Of a stretch of DNA of 64,000 nt, positions 34,944-43,293 are shown in pieces; the first letter of the stretch is position 1; the number at the start of each line of letters is the position of its first letter. The stretch lies in the NCBI GenBank assembly GCA_026394055.1, contig JAPKYZ010000032.1:29607-93606 (forward strand), written 5' to 3'. Position numbers and translations under genes: made by a program. This DNA comes from Acidobacteriota bacterium (GTDB taxonomy: Bacteria; Acidobacteriota; Terriglobia; Bryobacterales; Bryobacteraceae). The notes beneath the pieces are model-generated. The model was not told the DNA's origin and made no database searches. It worked only from the letters and a program-made list of their open reading frames with translations.

Positions 34944-37219
34944 AGTTTTCCCGTAACTGGCTGGCGGACTATGTCCCTGGTCTAGCCGTTGACGGCGCCG
35001 AATTGGGCCGCCAGATCACCATGCGCACGGCCGAATGCGAAGGCGTCGAAGAGCATGCGCCGCAGCTGAAAGACGTCTGCGTGGCGCGTGTCGAATCAGT
35101 GGAGCCGATCCCCGGCAGCCCGAACGTCAAAGCCGTGGTCGAAACCGGTCGCTATGGCCGCAAGACGCTGGTGTGTGGCGCACCCAACTGCCGCGCCGGA
35201 TTGCTGACGGCCTACTGGCCGCTGGGCATCAAGAAGATCGCCGGTGTCGACAGCGAAGGCATGCTGTGCGCGGGCGACGAACTGGGCATCAATCGTGACC
35301 ACAACCTGATCGTGGAACTGAGCGATGTGGCCGTGGGTGATCCTCTGCCGGGCCTCGTGCCCGATGCCGTCATCGACATCGACAACAAGTCCCTGACGCA
35401 CCGGCCGGACCTGTGGGGTCACTTCGGTATGGCGCGCGAGGTGGCGGCCACGTTCGGGCTGCCGCTCCAGGATCCGACGGACCTCTCGCTGCTCCCCTCG
35501 GGTGAGCCGCAGGTGAAGGTCGAGATTGAAGACTTCACGCTGTGCCCGCGGTTCAGTGCGGTGGTGTTTGAGAACGTCAAGGTAGCGCCGTCGCCCTTGT
35601 GGTTCCAATACCGGCTGCAGGCTGTGGGTCTGAATCCGATCAACAACATCGTCGACATCACCAACTACGTGATGGCGGAGCTGCCGCAACCCATGCACGC
35701 CTTCGATGCCGATAAGGTGCCGGGGCAGACGTTGGTGGCTCGTGCCGCGAACGCCGGTGAGCGGTTGGAAGCCTTGAATGGCGAGACCTATGATCTGGAC
35801 CCGGCCATGATCGTCGTGGGAGGTCTCGAAGGTCCGCTAGCGATTGCCGGCATCATTGGCGGCGACCCCAGCGCCATCGGCGATTCGACGACGCGGATCA
35901 TTTTTGAAGCCGCCAACTGGAACCCGGCGCTGGTCCGCAAAACCACCGTGAAGCTGAAGCTGCGCACCGACGCTTCGATGCGCTTTGAGAAGTCGCTGGA
36001 CCCTGAAAATACGCTGCGGGGACTGGCTCGGGCGATCGCGCTGATGAAGCTGGTGTGTCCGGAAGCGACGCTCGTGGGCGGCGTGGCCGACGTCCGCGGC
36101 CCGGTCACCGCACCCGCGCCGATTAAGATCACCATGCCTTGGATGGCCAAGAAGTTGGGCCGGACCATTGGTCAGAACGAAGTGGTCAGCATTCTGGAAG
36201 CCCTGGGTTTCGGCGTCAATACCGCCAGCCGGGAGTGGGAAGTAACCGTGCCATCGTGGCGCGCCACCAAGGACATCTCGATGGACGCCGATCTGGTGGA
36301 AGAAGTGGGCCGCATGATCGGCTACGCGTCCATCACGCCCACCGCTCCACGTATGGACGTGGTGCCGCCAAAGATCAATCGTGAGCGCGCGTTCCACAAT
36401 GGCCTCCGCCGCCGCTTGACCAATGTGGGCTTCACCGAGGTTCACAACTATTCGTTTGTGGCGGACGCGGAAGCGCGCAAGTTTGGGTTTGACGCGGCGG
36501 ATCACCTGCGCGTGCTCAACCCGATTGCTGAAGATCAGGCGCTGCTCCGCATTTCGCTGCTGCCCAAGATCTGGAAGAACATCGACGACAACCGGAAGCA
36601 CTTTGACCAGTTCCGGCTGTTCGAAATCGGCCGCGAGATCCACAAGCGGCCCGAAGGGCTGCCCGACGAAGTGCCGCATCTGGCCGTCGTGGTCTACGCC
36701 AAGGATGACGGTGTCGCCGGGCTGAACCAGTTGAAGCGCGCCGCGCTCGATCTGGTGCCTGAGGTGACCTTCCAGCCAACCACCTCCGTTCGTGTGTTCG
36801 AGCATCCGGCCCGCACGGCGCAGGTGATGGCGAACGAGACCCTGATCGGACGGCTGTTCGAGTTCCACCCGGACTTTGTCGAAGTCGGCCGGGCGGCGGT
36901 GCTGGAGCTGAACCTCCGGACGCTGGAAGCTTTGGCGAACGCGCGGAAGACTTCCTATACGGCCGTCAATAAGTTCCCGTCCAGCTCCTTTGATTTGGCC
37001 GTGGTGGTGGGCGCGCGCGCTTCGGCGGGTGATGTCGCCCAGCACTTGCCCGGCGCTCAGTTCATCGAAGACTACCGGCTCCCCGATGGCCGCCGCAGCC
37101 TGCTCTACCGGCTGACCATCTCGCGCCCGGACCGCACGTTGACCGGCGATGAAGTCACCGCTGAGCGCACCCGGCTGATCGAGCATCTGCGGGCGCAAGG
37201 CTTCGAGCTGCGCGCCTAA
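34940..37219 (+). CDS. pheT: Phenylalanyl-tRNA synthetase beta subunit
   Basis: A 759-residue subunit, slightly shorter than the roughly 790-805 of E. coli and Bacillus. Domains in order: tRNA-binding OB fold (about 40-145; VARVESVEPIPGSPNVKAVV), B3/B4 editing domain (about 210-385), B5, a catalytic-like core (about 480-660), and a C-terminal ferredoxin-fold anticodon-binding domain (FPSSSFDLAVVV, YRLTISRPDRTLTGDEV). GGAGG lies 9 nt upstream of ATG 34940, which overlaps the pheS stop (ATGA). The frame is open earlier but only within pheS. Confidence 0.97.
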   Translation: MKFSRNWLADYVPGLAVDGAELGRQITMRTAECEGVEEHAPQLKDVCVARVESVEPIPGSPNVKAVVETGRYGRKTLVCGAPNCRAGLLTAYWPLGIKKIAGVDSEGMLCAGDELGINRDHNLIVELSDVAVGDPLPGLVPDAVIDIDNKSLTHRPDLWGHFGMAREVAATFGLPLQDPTDLSLLPSGEPQVKVEIEDFTLCPRFSAVVFENVKVAPSPLWFQYRLQAVGLNPINNIVDITNYVMAELPQPMHAFDADKVPGQTLVARAANAGERLEALNGETYDLDPAMIVVGGLEGPLAIAGIIGGDPSAIGDSTTRIIFEAANWNPALVRKTTVKLKLRTDASMRFEKSLDPENTLRGLARAIALMKLVCPEATLVGGVADVRGPVTAPAPIKITMPWMAKKLGRTIGQNEVVSILEALGFGVNTASREWEVTVPSWRATKDISMDADLVEEVGRMIGYASITPTAPRMDVVPPKINRERAFHNGLRRRLTNVGFTEVHNYSFVADAEARKFGFDAADHLRVLNPIAEDQALLRISLLPKIWKNIDDNRKHFDQFRLFEIGREIHKRPEGLPDEVPHLAVVVYAKDDGVAGLNQLKRAALDLVPEVTFQPTTSVRVFEHPARTAQVMANETLIGRLFEFHPDFVEVGRAAVLELNLRTLEALANARKTSYTAVNKFPSSSFDLAVVVGARASAGDVAQHLPGAQFIEDYRLPDGRRSLLYRLTISRPDRTLTGDEVTAERTRLIEHLRAQGFELRA

Positions 37220-37302
37220 ACGAAGCGCATTCGCGTCTACTCAACCCTGATTCCTAGGCTTGCGTGAGGGACGGCCCGGCACCGCTGTGCTGGAGATTTC
37301 TC

Positions 37303-37341
37303 TTGACACGTCTTCCCTGACGCACTACCCTAGCTAACTAG
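37303..37341 (+). promoter_or_regulatory. padR promoter with near-palindromic operator candidate
   Basis: TTGACA (37303-37308), 17-bp spacer, TACCCT (37326-37331). CTAGCTAACTAG (37330-37341; 10 of 12 positions symmetric) overlaps the -10 and abuts the GTG start, a natural place for PadR autorepression. The predicted transcription start is about 4 nt before GTG, so the mRNA is nearly leaderless. Confidence 0.55.
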
Positions 37342-37653
37342 GTGAGCCATCCAACGCTAGAACTGCTGATCCTGAAGACTCTGGGCCGTGGAGCCAACCA
37401 CGGCTTCGGCATCACGTTGCACATCCAAGAGGCCTCCGGCGGGATGTTGGGTGTGGAGGAAGGCTCGCTTTATCCGGCGCTGCATCGCCTGGAAAAGAAT
37501 GGCTGGCTGAAGGGCGAGTGGCGCGTGACGGAGAACGCTCGGCGGGCACGTTACTACTTGCTGACCACCGCCGGCCAGGATCGTCTGAAAGAGATTGAGC
37601 AATCTTGGGCCGACCTGCACCGGGGGATGGCCCGCTTTCTGAGGACCGCATGA
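37342..37653 (+). CDS. PadR-family regulator (acidobacterial type)
   Basis: A 103-residue winged-helix regulator. LLILKTLGRGANHGFGITLHI, the GSLYPALHRLEKNGWLKGEW recognition helix and wing, and RRARYYLLTTAG are hallmark PadR motifs. The short form fused by overlap to a MacB-like permease is the acidobacterial PadR subfamily. It presumably represses its own promoter and the permease in the absence of an effector molecule. The GTG start has no Shine-Dalgarno. Its TGA overlaps the permease ATG. Confidence 0.92.
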   Translation: MSHPTLELLILKTLGRGANHGFGITLHIQEASGGMLGVEEGSLYPALHRLEKNGWLKGEWRVTENARRARYYLLTTAGQDRLKEIEQSWADLHRGMARFLRTA

Positions 37654-40223
37654 ACCCCGACGACGAGATCCGCGAAGAGATCGAATCGCACCTCCGCCAG
37701 CGCGAACAGTGGCTGGCCCAGCGCGGCATCGCCGATGCCCGCACCGAGGCGCGCCGCCGCTTTGGCAACACCGCCCAGATTCACGAGGAGACCCGCCGCA
37801 TGCATATCCCGGTTGCCGTGGAACAAACTCTCCGGAACATCACCTTGGCCCTGCGGAGCTTCCGCCGGACCCCCGGTTTCACCCTCACGGCCTTGCTGAC
37901 CATCGCCATCGGAATCGGTGCTGGTTCGGCCGTGTTCAGCGTGGTGGATCGAATCCTATTCCGGCCGCTAGCCTATCGTGACGAGGCCCGCCTGGTGTGG
38001 CTGGGCATGCGCGCGCCCATCATGGCGGACAACGAGTTTGTGCTGGCCGCCGACTATTCGGCCTGGCAGAAGGAGCAGACTGTCTTTGAAACGCTGACCT
38101 CGATGCAGGCCGCCCAGGACTGCACTCTCCGGATGGCGGGCGCTATCAAGGTCCGCTGCGCGCGTCTGGAATGGAGCTTTCTGCCGGCCTTTGGTCTGGC
38201 GCCGCAATTGGGCCCGGGCTTTACTGTGGAAGATGACCGCCCCGGTGCTCCACCCACCATCATGATCTCGGCCGGTTTGTGGCGGGACAAGTTTGGCGGA
38301 CGACTGGACATTGCCGGTCAATCGGTGATGGTGGATGGGCGCGACATGCGCATTGTGGGCGTGCTGCCGGAAGAGTTTGAGCTGCCCAACATGCAACGGG
38401 TCGACATCGTGCGCCCGCAACAGATCGATTGGGCGGCGCAGAAACGCGGCACCTCCACCATCATCATTCACGCCTTTGGCCGCCTGAAGCCGGGCGTGAC
38501 GGTGCAGGACGCCCAGACGGCCATGCAGCCGTTGTTCGTCGAGGCGCTCCGGTTTGTCCCGGAACGGTTCCGCAAGGAAGTCACGCTGGAGGTCCACCCG
38601 CTGCGGGAGCGGCAGACGCGAGATTCGCAGCGCGCCTCGTATCTGCTGCTGGGCGCAGTGGTCTGCCTGCTGCTCATCAGCTGCTTGAACGTCGCCAATC
38701 TGCTGATCGCCCGGGCCGCCAGCCGTCAACAGGAGATGGCGATCCGGCGGGCGCTGGGCGCCGGGCGTGGCACGTTGTTGGCGCAACAATTGACCGAAAG
38801 CCTGGTGCTGGGCCTGGGCGGGGGACTGCTGGGTATCGGCCTGGGCGCGCTGCTGCTACGGGCGTTTTTGGCCATCGCCCCGGCGGGCATTCCGCGCCTC
38901 GATCAGGCCGCCCTCGATGCGCGAGTGGTGGGTGTCAGCCTAGTGGCGGCGTTGTTGGCGGGCTTGGTGGTGGGCCTCTTCCCGGCCTTCCGCGCGCTGC
39001 GGCCGGAGTCGCTGAGCGGGCGGCGCGCCACCGCCCCGGTCCGGCAGACGCTGGTGGCGTTGCAGATCGCTTGCTCCATCATTCTTTTGGCGGGCGCGGG
39101 TTTGCTGGCCCAGAGCTTGTACCGGCTGCAGTCCGTGCGGCTGGGCTTCGCTCCGGCGGGGTTGTTGACCGCCTCTCTCCAACTGGACCCCACCCGCTAC
39201 ACCAAGCCCGAGCAGTGCCTGCAATTCTACGGCGAGTTGGAACGGGCCTTGCGCGCCATTCCGGGATTGAGCGCCGTCACGGTGTCCGACAGTCTGCCGC
39301 CAGCGGGCTCCAACTTGGCCCTGATCTTCTCCAACATCGCCGTCGAAGGACGCGCTCCGATCCCGGAGGGCACCGGCGGAATGGTCACGCACCGCTACGT
39401 CTCACCGGGCTACTTTGCGGCGCTGGGCATTCCGGTGATCCGCGGCCGGGCTTTTGAAGAAGGTGATCCCCAGTCTGCCGATGGCATCATCCTCAGTGAG
39501 GCGCTGGCCGGGCGCATGTTCCCGGGTGAAGATCCATTGCACAAGCGGATCCGCCCGGGTGGCGATCAATGGAAGACCGTGATTGGGATCGCGGCCGATG
39601 TCCGCAATGCGGGCCTGCGGTCGGCGCCGGACCCCGAATCTTACACGACACTGGCGGCGCGGCAGTATCCCTTACGCTCCGCGCAGGTCACGCTGCGCCT
39701 GCCGGAGATGCAACCTGACTCCGTGGCCCACGCGGCGCAGCTGGTCCGCGCCGAAGTAGCGCGCCTGGACCCCAACGTTCCAGTAACGCTGGAACAAGTG
39801 GAGCGCCGGATCGACCGCTTCACCGCGCCGGCCCGGTTCCAGGCGGCGTTGCTGGGCCTGTTTGCCGCAGCGGGCCTGCTGTTGGCCGCCGTGGGTCTGT
39901 ATGGATTGCTGAGCTTGATCGTCACCAGCCGCACTCGCGAGATCGGGGTCCGCATGGCCGTTGGCGCGGGTGCGGCGGAGATTGCCGCCATGGTCCTGTC
40001 GCAGGCCGCCAAGTGGACAGCGGCGGGATTGGCGCTCGGCCTGATGGGCGCGTGGGCCGCCGCCCGCTGGCTGGAATCCCTGCTGTTCGGCGTCCAAGCC
40101 CGGGACGCGGGCACCTTAGGTGCGGTGGCGCTGGTGCTGGTATTGGTCGCCCTGCTGTCGGCCTGGCTGCCGGCCCGTCGCGCCGCCAGTGTTGACCCAT
40201 CCGTCGCTCTGCGGGCAGAGTAG
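37650..40223 (+). CDS. MacB/FtsX-type permease (acidobacterial duplicated orphan permease)
   Basis: An 857-residue integral membrane permease made of two MacB_PCD-FtsX units. The N-terminal soluble stretch (residues 1-60; REEIESHLRQREQWLAQRGI) is typical of the family, then TM1 (FTLTALLTIAIGIGAGSAVF), a periplasmic domain, three TMs (about 335-445), a second unit (TM at about 470-490) and three C-terminal TMs (about 725-850) with the sequence RTREIGVRMAVGAG. No ATPase gene is adjacent, hence 'orphan'. ATG 37650 overlaps the PadR stop (ATGA). The transported compound is unknown; homologues are numerous in Solibacter. Confidence 0.9.
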   Translation: MNPDDEIREEIESHLRQREQWLAQRGIADARTEARRRFGNTAQIHEETRRMHIPVAVEQTLRNITLALRSFRRTPGFTLTALLTIAIGIGAGSAVFSVVDRILFRPLAYRDEARLVWLGMRAPIMADNEFVLAADYSAWQKEQTVFETLTSMQAAQDCTLRMAGAIKVRCARLEWSFLPAFGLAPQLGPGFTVEDDRPGAPPTIMISAGLWRDKFGGRLDIAGQSVMVDGRDMRIVGVLPEEFELPNMQRVDIVRPQQIDWAAQKRGTSTIIIHAFGRLKPGVTVQDAQTAMQPLFVEALRFVPERFRKEVTLEVHPLRERQTRDSQRASYLLLGAVVCLLLISCLNVANLLIARAASRQQEMAIRRALGAGRGTLLAQQLTESLVLGLGGGLLGIGLGALLLRAFLAIAPAGIPRLDQAALDARVVGVSLVAALLAGLVVGLFPAFRALRPESLSGRRATAPVRQTLVALQIACSIILLAGAGLLAQSLYRLQSVRLGFAPAGLLTASLQLDPTRYTKPEQCLQFYGELERALRAIPGLSAVTVSDSLPPAGSNLALIFSNIAVEGRAPIPEGTGGMVTHRYVSPGYFAALGIPVIRGRAFEEGDPQSADGIILSEALAGRMFPGEDPLHKRIRPGGDQWKTVIGIAADVRNAGLRSAPDPESYTTLAARQYPLRSAQVTLRLPEMQPDSVAHAAQLVRAEVARLDPNVPVTLEQVERRIDRFTAPARFQAALLGLFAAAGLLLAAVGLYGLLSLIVTSRTREIGVRMAVGAGAAEIAAMVLSQAAKWTAAGLALGLMGAWAAARWLESLLFGVQARDAGTLGAVALVLVLVALLSAWLPARRAASVDPSVALRAE

Positions 40224-40248
40224 TCTGAGCGCTCTTGGATAGTCCGGC

Positions 40249-40262
40249 CGCCCTAGCGGGCG
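40249..40262 (+). terminator. Weak terminator candidate after the permease
   Basis: CGCCC-tagc-GGGCG gives a 5-bp GC stem 25 nt after the permease stop, followed by a short T-containing run (ATTTG). Weak. Confidence 0.3.
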
Positions 40263-40354
40263 ATTTGCCGTTTGGCGCGATAGGTTTCATATAAACCTCC
40301 TATTATCATAAGGTTACAGTTGTATTTGCTCCGCCATTGTGATAGCGTAACGGT
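40263..40354. other. AT-rich gap at the left edge of the accessory island
   Basis: The base composition drops sharply (TTTCATATAAACCTCCTATT and similar) compared with the flanking GC-rich genes. No gene or reliable promoter is visible; it marks the boundary of the island. Confidence 0.4.
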
Positions 40355-40948
40355 ATGAACGCACCTTCAATTAACCTATCTTGTATGCTGGATGATAGGC
40401 CTGTTTGCCGCGTCGAAAACCAGCTCGCGACCTCCAAAACCGGGTGCCTTTGCCTTGAGGATTTGCGTGACTTCGTTTTTCTCGCCACTGAGCAATGTGA
40501 GGTTCAGGTTGGCGCCGACCCCGGCGTACAGGACCTTAAGCTCATCGTTGAGATCAAAGGAGCGGGAGGGCGACTGCTTGGTCTTCGGACTCAGTATATT
40601 GGAACCGGCGGACGGCCTCTGTGCGTAAATGATCTAGAGCAGTTGGCCTTACCAATCAGTTGTGGGCCCTCAGTGAAACTGACTTATCCTCTTAACAGAA
40701 GGGACCTCAATCGTCCCGAAACGGCTCGTACCGTAGCCGTCAAATTGTTCGAGACGTTCAATGGGTATCCGGCGCACGCCTGGCGGGGAGCGATCGAAAA
40801 GGTCTTGTTCGAACCTTTCCACGAACCGTCTGGGCCCTCAATACTCAACGGCAGCCCGAATGTACTCACAACTAAGATGTGCCGTGGCCAGCGAGTTTCG
40901 CCTCAATGCCGTTATCCCGTCAGCACCACTGGAGCCCCACTTGTGTAA
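40355..40948 (+). pseudogene. Decayed C-terminal fragment of the NDT-like effector
   Basis: An open frame of 197 codons whose central part aligns with the C-terminal domain of the effector at 43294-44472. LKLIVEIKGAGGRLL matches VRITLTHEGIEGRRL, 18-residue stretches end in GRPL in both, and LFETF against LFMKF lies 41 versus 38 residues further on. A second stretch in another frame (GLFAAS...ICVTS, from 40394) matches GLFFQAG...ICVTS of the effector, so a frameshift lies between them. The N-terminal enzyme domain is absent. Its end overlaps a PIN remnant on the other strand, mirroring the intact cassette. The alternative, an unrelated orphan gene, is possible because the match is moderate. 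Confidence 0.5.
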
Positions 40949-41039
40949 AGTGGCATCGCCCCTCACCACGTAGGGAATCCGCATATCCTCGATCACCGCG
41001 AAGCTGGTTAGGTCGGTGAAAGGAGATATTAGGCTTATC
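40918..41039 (-). pseudogene. PIN toxin remnant (C-terminal end, two frameshifts)
   Basis: About 120 bases that match the 3' end of the intact PIN gene (44469-44882) at roughly three quarters of positions. Translated, it gives DKPNISF, then in a second frame FTDLTSFAVIEDMRIPYVV and RGDA, against DKPRISF, FTDLTSFVVVEEKQIPYVL and TGDA. One extra base near 41019 and one missing base near 40951 break the frame. The first two thirds of the PIN gene are missing; the match stops just before the neighbouring gene's end. Not a functional gene. Confidence 0.72.
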
Positions 41040-41066
41040 CCGGAATCGGAGCCGGTCCCCCAGTGC

Positions 41067-41606
41067 TCACTGGATGGACGCCCCCTCCTTGATGCGGAAC
41101 GTCAGCACGGTTTCGGCGGGGATCACGGCGTCCACTTTCTCGCGCGACAGGGACCGCAAGCCACCCAGGCCGGCCCCGGCTCCCGCCCCAATCAGTGCGC
41201 CCTTGCCACCACCCAGCAGGGTGCCGAAGAACGCTCCGGTGGCTCCCCAACCGGTCACCTTGGCCATGGGCCGCGAGCCGGAGAGGCCGCCTTCGGCCCG
41301 GTGAGCATTGGTTTCCACCGTGTCCGCGCCCACGGCCAGCAGCTTGATGCTCAGCGAGGCCCGGGGCGCCTTGTCCTTGGGCGTGCTCACCTCCATGACG
41401 ATGCCGGTCACTGGCGTGCCGCGCTTTACCAACACTTCGCCATCGCGGATGAAGTCCTGCGCAACGTGACCCACCCAGCTGTCTCCAGGTTTTACATTGG
41501 CGGTGGTCAATTGGTTGGTGGTGCGGATACTGATGTCTCCGGTCAGCGGTACGGCGGCGCTGGCTGCCAGGGAAAGAAGCAAGTGAGTAAGTAAGAGCGA
41601 TTTCAT
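41067..41606 (-). CDS. Secreted glycine-zipper protein, unknown function
   Basis: A 179-residue protein with a signal peptide (MKSLLLTHLLLSLAASAAVP). The mature N-terminal part is a small beta domain (DISIRTTNQLTTANVKPGDSW, KRGTPVTGIVMEV). A glycine-zipper stretch (GATGAFFGTLLGGGKGALIG and following) sits near residues 130-155, of the type that inserts into or packs against membranes. The C-terminal strand ends in AETVLTFRIKEG. ATG 41606 is chosen for the signal peptide; AAGG lies just upstream. Function unknown; envelope location inferred. Confidence 0.75.
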   Translation of the reverse strand: MKSLLLTHLLLSLAASAAVPLTGDISIRTTNQLTTANVKPGDSWVGHVAQDFIRDGEVLVKRGTPVTGIVMEVSTPKDKAPRASLSIKLLAVGADTVETNAHRAEGGLSGSRPMAKVTGWGATGAFFGTLLGGGKGALIGAGAGAGLGGLRSLSREKVDAVIPAETVLTFRIKEGASIQ

Positions 41607-41813
41607 GCCTTGATCGTAAGGTTCCCAGGCCATGCCGGACATCGGCCGGTTGGCGAAAAAGCGGCTCCTACTTTTGGCGGATGCGCGGATGGACCCAAAC
41701 CGGGTAGGCTCAGCAAATCAAGGATCGGCGCGGATTCTCCCCGGTTGCTGACGCTGGTTGATGGTATGAGCGGGGGAGGTGAAATGCCCTTCATTGAAAA
41801 TCAGTGAGGTTCG

Positions 41814-42953
41814 ATGCCCGTGAAAGTTACTTGGTGTGTCCTGGCCGTGGCGGCCTGCCAGTTAGTGGCGCAGGAAGTGCGCGACGTCAGCTATCCGGAT
41901 TTCGCTGCCCCAGTGGGCTTGAAGACCGTTGGTGCCGCTCGCGTCCGCAATGGCGTCCTGCGGCTTACTCCATCGCGGCCCATGGAGCGCGGCGCCGCGT
42001 GGCGGCTCGAGAAGCTGCCCGTGCGGGATGGCTTTGAGACGGCATTTCGCTTCCGCATCTCGGACCGGAACGGCGAGGGGCCTGGCGCTGACGGCTTCGC
42101 CTTCGTCATCCAGAACAATGGCCCCAACGCCATCGCCGGACGCGGGGCTTCTGGCGGCTTCGCCTTTGGGCACGCCCCGGCGGACCGCAATAGGCCGGCC
42201 ATCGCCAACAGTCTGGCGGTCTTTTTTGACACGTTCCAGAACATTGAAGACACCTCCGGCAACTCCATTTCGATCTGCACCAATGGGGACCGCAAGCAGA
42301 TGAGCTGGCCGCCGCCGCGCCTGGGCGTCAACTGGGCTCCGCGTGTGGACCTGAAAGACGGCGCGACTCACGAAGCGCGCATTGAGTTCGCGCCGCCGCT
42401 GCTGTCAGTCTACGTTGATGATGAACTGGCGGTCCGCGCTCCGGTGGACTTGGCCCGTATGGTGGGCGCTGACGGAGCGGCCTACGTGGGCTTCACGGCA
42501 TCAACCGGTGAGGGGTTCGAGAATCACGACATCCTCGACTGGCGCTTCCGCCCGCGGGTCAGCTCCATCGCCTACACGGTCGGCACAGAGATCTCGTTCT
42601 CAAAGTTCGATTGCCTGCCCACCAAAAGCCTCTGCACGCCCAGCGAAGCGCTGGTGGAGGAGACCGCTCCGGGCGAGTTTCATGTCGTGCTACCGGCGCA
42701 CCTGCCGTGGTCGGCCGCCATTCCCAACCCGGAAGGCCGGGCGGTCGAGATCCGCAATGCGCGCGGAACGGCGTGCTGGGATGTGGCGGCCAACGCCTGT
42801 GGCTCGCCCGCCAACCGGCGCGAGGATGCTCCTGGTGGGTTGCGTCAGCGAACGGAGAGGGGCCGCACGGCGTTCGCTATCAATGATCGGGACTATGCGG
42901 ACAACCAGGGCTACTACGAGTTTGAGGCAGTGCTCGGGAAGCCACGGCCGTAG
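41814..42953 (+). CDS. Secreted L-type lectin-domain protein
   Basis: A 379-residue protein with a signal peptide (residues 1-19, ending LVAQ). Residues 25-240 match a legume-type (L-type) lectin beta-sandwich: FETAFRFRIS, GADGFAFVIQNNG, NSLAVFFDTFQN and AYVGFTASTGEGFENHDILDWRF, the last two being the conserved carbohydrate/metal-site and closing strands. The C-terminal 130 residues have several Cys (CLPTKSLC, CWDVAANAC) and end in an acidic/aromatic tail; I do not recognise that part. Likely sugar-binding on the cell surface or in the periplasm. GAGG precedes the ATG. Confidence 0.8.
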   Translation: MPVKVTWCVLAVAACQLVAQEVRDVSYPDFAAPVGLKTVGAARVRNGVLRLTPSRPMERGAAWRLEKLPVRDGFETAFRFRISDRNGEGPGADGFAFVIQNNGPNAIAGRGASGGFAFGHAPADRNRPAIANSLAVFFDTFQNIEDTSGNSISICTNGDRKQMSWPPPRLGVNWAPRVDLKDGATHEARIEFAPPLLSVYVDDELAVRAPVDLARMVGADGAAYVGFTASTGEGFENHDILDWRFRPRVSSIAYTVGTEISFSKFDCLPTKSLCTPSEALVEETAPGEFHVVLPAHLPWSAAIPNPEGRAVEIRNARGTACWDVAANACGSPANRREDAPGGLRQRTERGRTAFAINDRDYADNQGYYEFEAVLGKPRP

Positions 42954-42964
42954 CCCTTGGTCAG

Positions 42965-43186
42965 TTAGATTCCGTAAAGGTCACGGTCGATGTTGTCCGT
43001 CAACCCGCCAACGCTGGCGATCCCGATCACTTCTTCCATCGGATGCGGTTCGCTAAACTGCGGGCGAGGGCTGGACGCGGCCAGCCTGATCCGAACCATC
43101 TCGGCGAAGCTGACGCGGCGGCGTTGGGCTTCTTGCTTCAGCTGTTCATGCAACTCCTCGCTCAACAAGATCGAGACCCGCTTCAT
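42965..43186 (-). CDS. Orphan VapB-like RHH antitoxin
   Basis: A 73-residue ribbon-helix-helix protein. MKRVSILLSEELHEQLKQEA forms the strand and first helix, RRVSFAEMVRIRLA the second. The acidic tail IGIASVGGLTDNIDRDLYGI is like the toxin-wrapping tails of VapB antitoxins. No toxin gene follows; the next feature downstream is the convergent lectin gene 12 nt away. ATG 43186 is chosen over a TTG at 43210. A promoter with a perfect palindrome lies just upstream, so it should repress itself and may also act on the divergent effector gene. Confidence 0.75.
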   Translation of the reverse strand: MKRVSILLSEELHEQLKQEAQRRRVSFAEMVRIRLAASSPRPQFSEPHPMEEVIGIASVGGLTDNIDRDLYGI

Positions 43187-43195
43187 CACTCGATG

Positions 43196-43223
43196 ATTGC
43201 ATGTCTGCAAACGCGTTTGTCAG
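43196..43223 (-). promoter_or_regulatory. Promoter and palindromic operator of the orphan antitoxin
   Basis: On the minus strand CTGACA (43218-43223), 16-bp spacer and TGCAAT (43196-43201). The perfect 12-bp palindrome CAAACGCGTTTG (43208-43219) sits in the spacer and overlaps the -35, as expected for an RHH autorepressor. Confidence 0.55.
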
Positions 43224-43269
43224 TTGCCTAGATAGGTTTAGACACAAAGCGCAAGCTGCGCCCGATCAT

Positions 43270-43292
43270 CCTGAAGGTTGATAGACTTCAGG
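43270..43292 (+). repeat. Inverted repeat directly upstream of the effector start
   Basis: CCTGAAG (43270-43276) and CTTCAGG (43286-43292) are perfect 7-bp arms around 9 nt, ending 1 nt before GTG 43294. It may be an operator or an RNA hairpin hiding the initiation region. Confidence 0.55.
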
Positions 43293-43293
43293 C

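Noticed and set aside
35837..37198. Minus-strand open frame of 453 codons opposite pheT
   Set aside because: pheT is unequivocal on the plus strand; the antisense translation has no domain character.
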